Assembly (NCBI GenBank): GCA_017512985.1
Contig: JAFWEJ010000009.1
Coordinates: 1-64,000 of the forward strand
Origin: Clostridia bacterium
GTDB taxonomy: Bacteria; Bacillota; Clostridia; Christensenellales; Aristaeellaceae
DNA: 64,000 nt
Reading direction: 5' to 3'
The translations under genes were made by a program, and so were the position numbers. The notes below the pieces were generated by a model. That model was given only the letters and a program-made list of their open reading frames with translations. It did not search any database and was not told the DNA's origin. How positions within the stretch are numbered: position 1 is the stretch's first letter; every line of letters begins with the position of its first letter. Positions 61,878 through 64,000 of the stretch are shown here, one piece after another.

Positions 61878-62330
61878 TTAGTCTGTCAGCAAACGCAAAG
61901 CAAGTTGCAGTGAAGCGGACTCAAGCGCATAATCCAGGGCAGGAATGTTTCCTTTTGCGATGATCTCATTTTTAACACGCCTTTGTGTGGCTACAAAGGA
62001 ACAGTACATCTCTTTCGTTTCTGTTCCGCTTTCCGGATGCAGGATCTTATTCATCACATCAAGTGGTGTGGATACTTTCATCAGGCTGATCATCAACAGC
62101 TGTGCCAGTGCTTCCCGGCTGTATTTTTTCCCGGTCGGCTTGTCGATCAAGCCTGCTTTGACATAGTTGTTGATCATGCTGGACGTCAGGTCGAGCCTTC
62201 CGCTGATACCGGGGAAAGACCTCGCCACATAGGTTACCAACTGATCCATATATAGACCGAAATCCGGAAGCTCATCCCACTCCGGAAGGCGGCAGCCTTC
62301 CAGCCGTTTCAGAATTTCATCATGCGTCAT
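61878..62330 (-). CDS. DUF1836 domain protein
   Basis: 150-residue protein of the DUF1836 family, MerR-like in architecture: LPDFGLYMDQLVTYVARSF, LTSSMINNYVKAGLIDKPTGKKYSREALAQLLMI (HTH-like), then a helical tail. ATG 62328-62330 follows ACGGAGG. Probably a regulator in the transcript with the CmpB-family gene; ligand unknown. Confidence 0.88.
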   Translation of the reverse strand: MTHDEILKRLEGCRLPEWDELPDFGLYMDQLVTYVARSFPGISGRLDLTSSMINNYVKAGLIDKPTGKKYSREALAQLLMISLMKVSTPLDVMNKILHPESGTETKEMYCSFVATQRRVKNEIIAKGNIPALDYALESASLQLALRLLTD

Positions 62331-62356
62331 GGAACAGTTCCTCCGTTTTTTTCTCC

Positions 62357-62385
62357 AAGATATCACAAACGAACAAGCAAATCAA
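62357..62385 (-). promoter_or_regulatory. Promoter of the DUF1836-CmpB pair
   Basis: Minus strand: -35 TTGATT (62380-62385), 17-bp spacer, -10 TATCTT (62357-62362). Confidence 0.55.
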
Positions 62386-62394
62386 TAATACTGC

Positions 62395-62423
62395 TTGACA
62401 AATTATTATAAACGTTTTAATCT
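62395..62423 (+). promoter_or_regulatory. Promoter of the SGNH hydrolase gene
   Basis: -35 TTGACA (62395-62400), 17-bp spacer, -10 TAATCT (62418-62423). Confidence 0.6.
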
Positions 62424-62466
62424 GGTTTTGATTACTAGATTAAATGATATCGGAGATAAGAATCCA

Positions 62467-63138
62467 ATGAACGAGATCTGTCTTTTCGGTGATTCCGCGG
62501 CGCAGGGGATTGTCCTGGATGAATCAGAAAACTACAGGGTTTCCAGGGCAGGATGCATCCGGCTGATGAAACGCGGCGGATATCCCATTCGTAATTACGC
62601 GGTTCACGGATATACGGTCAGCCAGGGACTGGAATGCTTCCGTAACACGAAGACTGACCCCGGAAATCCATGCGTTATTGAATTCGGCGGCAATGACTGT
62701 GATCTGGATTGGGACGCGGTTTCACAGGATCCGGATCATTTCCATGACGGTAAAACTCCGTTGGCTGAGTTCAGGAATCTTCTGAAGCAGTTCATCCGGG
62801 AAGCTAGGGACCGGGATCTTGATCCGATTCTTGTCACACCGCTGCCGCTTATGTCAGGCCGGTATTACCGCTGGGTTTCAAAGGGACGGGATGCTGACCG
62901 GATCCTGAAGTATCTTCGGAACGATCCGGAGAGCATTTCCAGATGGCAGGAACGATACGCGATTGCCGTACGAAATACCGCGGCAGAATGCGGCTGCCAT
63001 CTGGCAGACGCCAGAGCCTGGATGCTGGAAGAACTGAACTATCCGTCCCTGATCTGTGAAGACGGGATTCATCCCAATGAAGCAGGTCATGAGATCATTG
63101 CCCGGAAAGCGATGGAACACTTTCCTCGTAAAGGATAA
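62467..63138 (+). CDS. SGNH/GDSL-family hydrolase
   Basis: 223-residue esterase-like enzyme. Block I LFGDSAAQG (Ser nucleophile), block III FGGNDCDLDW (Gly, Asn), block V DGIHPNEAGHE (Asp and His). No signal peptide, so cytosolic; removal of acetyl or other acyl groups from sugars is a typical role. ATG 62467 follows GGAGATAAG; an upstream in-frame Met lies inside the promoter. Ends before a 170-bp spacer in which I see nothing definite. Confidence 0.88.
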   Translation: MNEICLFGDSAAQGIVLDESENYRVSRAGCIRLMKRGGYPIRNYAVHGYTVSQGLECFRNTKTDPGNPCVIEFGGNDCDLDWDAVSQDPDHFHDGKTPLAEFRNLLKQFIREARDRDLDPILVTPLPLMSGRYYRWVSKGRDADRILKYLRNDPESISRWQERYAIAVRNTAAECGCHLADARAWMLEELNYPSLICEDGIHPNEAGHEIIARKAMEHFPRKG

Positions 63139-63307
63139 TGCACCGCAAAGCATCAGAAACCGCTTACCGGCAGGTTTTCATAAACTAGCTTTATTGGACG
63201 ATTTTCAGCTGTCAAGGTACGCATTTAAATTTGCAATCTACATGAACTGCTTAAGGAGTAGCCAATAATGGATATGAGGATTATGCTAACCCCTGAAATC
63301 CGAAAGA

Positions 63308-64000
63308 TCAATTGCGTTCCGTTCCGCTGTCTTGTTTAAGATTCTGATCATCAGCATTCAGGATGCTCATAAACTCTTCACCGGTAATTGTTTCTTTGTT
63401 TAGAAGGTATGCTGCCAGTTCATGGAGTTTATCTTCATGTTCCCGCAAAATACCGTCTGCTTTCTTCCGGGCTTCTTCTACCAGCGCGACCACCTGTTCA
63501 TCAACCTTTTCCGCAAAAGCAGGACTACATGCCAGGGAGGTATCCTGACCCAGATACTGACTGTTCAGTGTTTCCAGTGCCACCATGCCGAAATCACCCA
63601 TGCCATAGCGGGTAATCATCCCGCGTGCCAGCCGGGTAGCCTTTTCAATATCGTTGCTCGCACCCGTGGTGATGGAATGGAAAACCAGTTGTTCAGCCGC
63701 CTGCCCGCCTGTCAGGGTAACAATCTTATTATACAGTTCTTCACGGGACATCAGATAATGCTCATCTTCATCCACCTGCATGGTATATCCAAGAGCGCCG
63801 GATGTTCTGGGGATAATCGTGATCTTTGTCACAGGTGCTGAATTGGTCTGCAGAGATGCCACCAGTGCGTGACCGATCTCGTGATAGGAAACAATCTTTT
63901 TCTCACTCTCAGACAAGACTGCATTTTTACGCTGATAACCGGCGATAACCGTTTCCACACTTTCCATCAGGTCGTCCTGTGTTACAGTATCGCGGCCCAG
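63308..64000 (-). CDS. ftsH: FtsH membrane protease, C-terminal part only
   Basis: The C-terminal 230 codons of FtsH; the membrane helices and most of the AAA+ ATPase lie beyond the right edge. Residues begin LGRDTVTQDDLM. The M41 peptidase zinc site is HEIGHALVA, where most homologues have HEAGH; the third ligand Asp is in TTGASNDIEKATRLARGMITRYGMGDFG. The tail is short and ends after TITGEEFMSIL. It belongs to the hexameric ATP-dependent protease that degrades membrane and regulatory proteins. Confidence 0.93.
   Translation of the reverse strand: MGRDTVTQDDLMESVETVIAGYQRKNAVLSESEKKIVSYHEIGHALVASLQTNSAPVTKITIIPRTSGALGYTMQVDEDEHYLMSREELYNKIVTLTGGQAAEQLVFHSITTGASNDIEKATRLARGMITRYGMGDFGMVALETLNSQYLGQDTSLACSPAFAEKVDEQVVALVEEARKKADGILREHEDKLHELAAYLLNKETITGEEFMSILNADDQNLKQDSGTERN

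Overview
The window looks like a chromosomal segment of an anaerobic Clostridia-type Firmicute from a gut or rumen habitat. The basis is: AGGAGG-type ribosome sites; Ktr potassium uptake; a DegV protein, a YitT protein and a DUF1836 protein; NADP-type glutamate dehydrogenase; a thioredoxin reductase of the ferredoxin-linked clostridial type; and a phenylacetate-CoA ligase/ACT pair. Base composition is moderately GC-rich, except in the left-hand adhesin and the integration zone. Species cannot be named from the sequence; Christensenellales-like gut bacteria are a guess.

Left part (1-14,060): two very large secreted proteins (a Cna-B adhesin running off the edge, and an Ala/Glu/Lys-repeat protein with SH3-like repeats), then a ROK sugar kinase with a sugar isomerase, an orphan family-5 solute-binding protein, and a second Cna-B protein. 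14,300-28,800 holds housekeeping genes, nearly all on the minus strand: gtrB-like glycosyltransferase with ktrAB, a phosphoesterase, efp and pepP, thrC, addB with a small P-loop protein, a plus-strand YitT protein, an SPFH protein and DegV.

28,800-31,500 carries the most interesting locus. A consensus promoter is followed by a 16-codon leader peptide with three consecutive Phe codons, a competing antiterminator and a 12-bp terminator hairpin, and then phenylacetate-CoA ligase and an ACT-domain protein. This has the layout of a phenylalanine-responsive attenuator and suggests that the ligase serves Phe synthesis from phenylacetate. gdhA follows on the other strand.

33,160-38,870 is one tight seven-gene operon: ferredoxin-type thioredoxin reductase, thioredoxin, OhrR-like MarR regulator, a polar amino-acid ABC transporter, and a CotH kinase. 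It reads like a thiol-redox/cystine uptake unit with paired palindromes in its promoter. 38,970-43,850 has a HAD phosphatase, a diguanylate cyclase, a DUF4037/TPR pair and a tyrosine phosphatase.

43,980-52,450 is an accessory zone marked by four related integration scars. It contains a LacI-controlled arabinoside ABC transporter/GH127 operon, a collapsed prophage (integrase and lysin tails joined head to head) and a small XRE regulator. 52,468-59,780 is a GntR-controlled sugar-acid (galactonate-type) pathway: tripartite transporter tctCBA, a frameshifted gene remnant, dgoD, eda-type aldolase and kdgK-type kinase. The right end has a membrane protein, a CmpB-family protein with DUF1836, an SGNH hydrolase and the C-terminal part of ftsH.

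Tandem heptamer arrays (CATTGTG-like) recur in intergenic spaces, several starting exactly at a stop codon and ending before a terminator hairpin.
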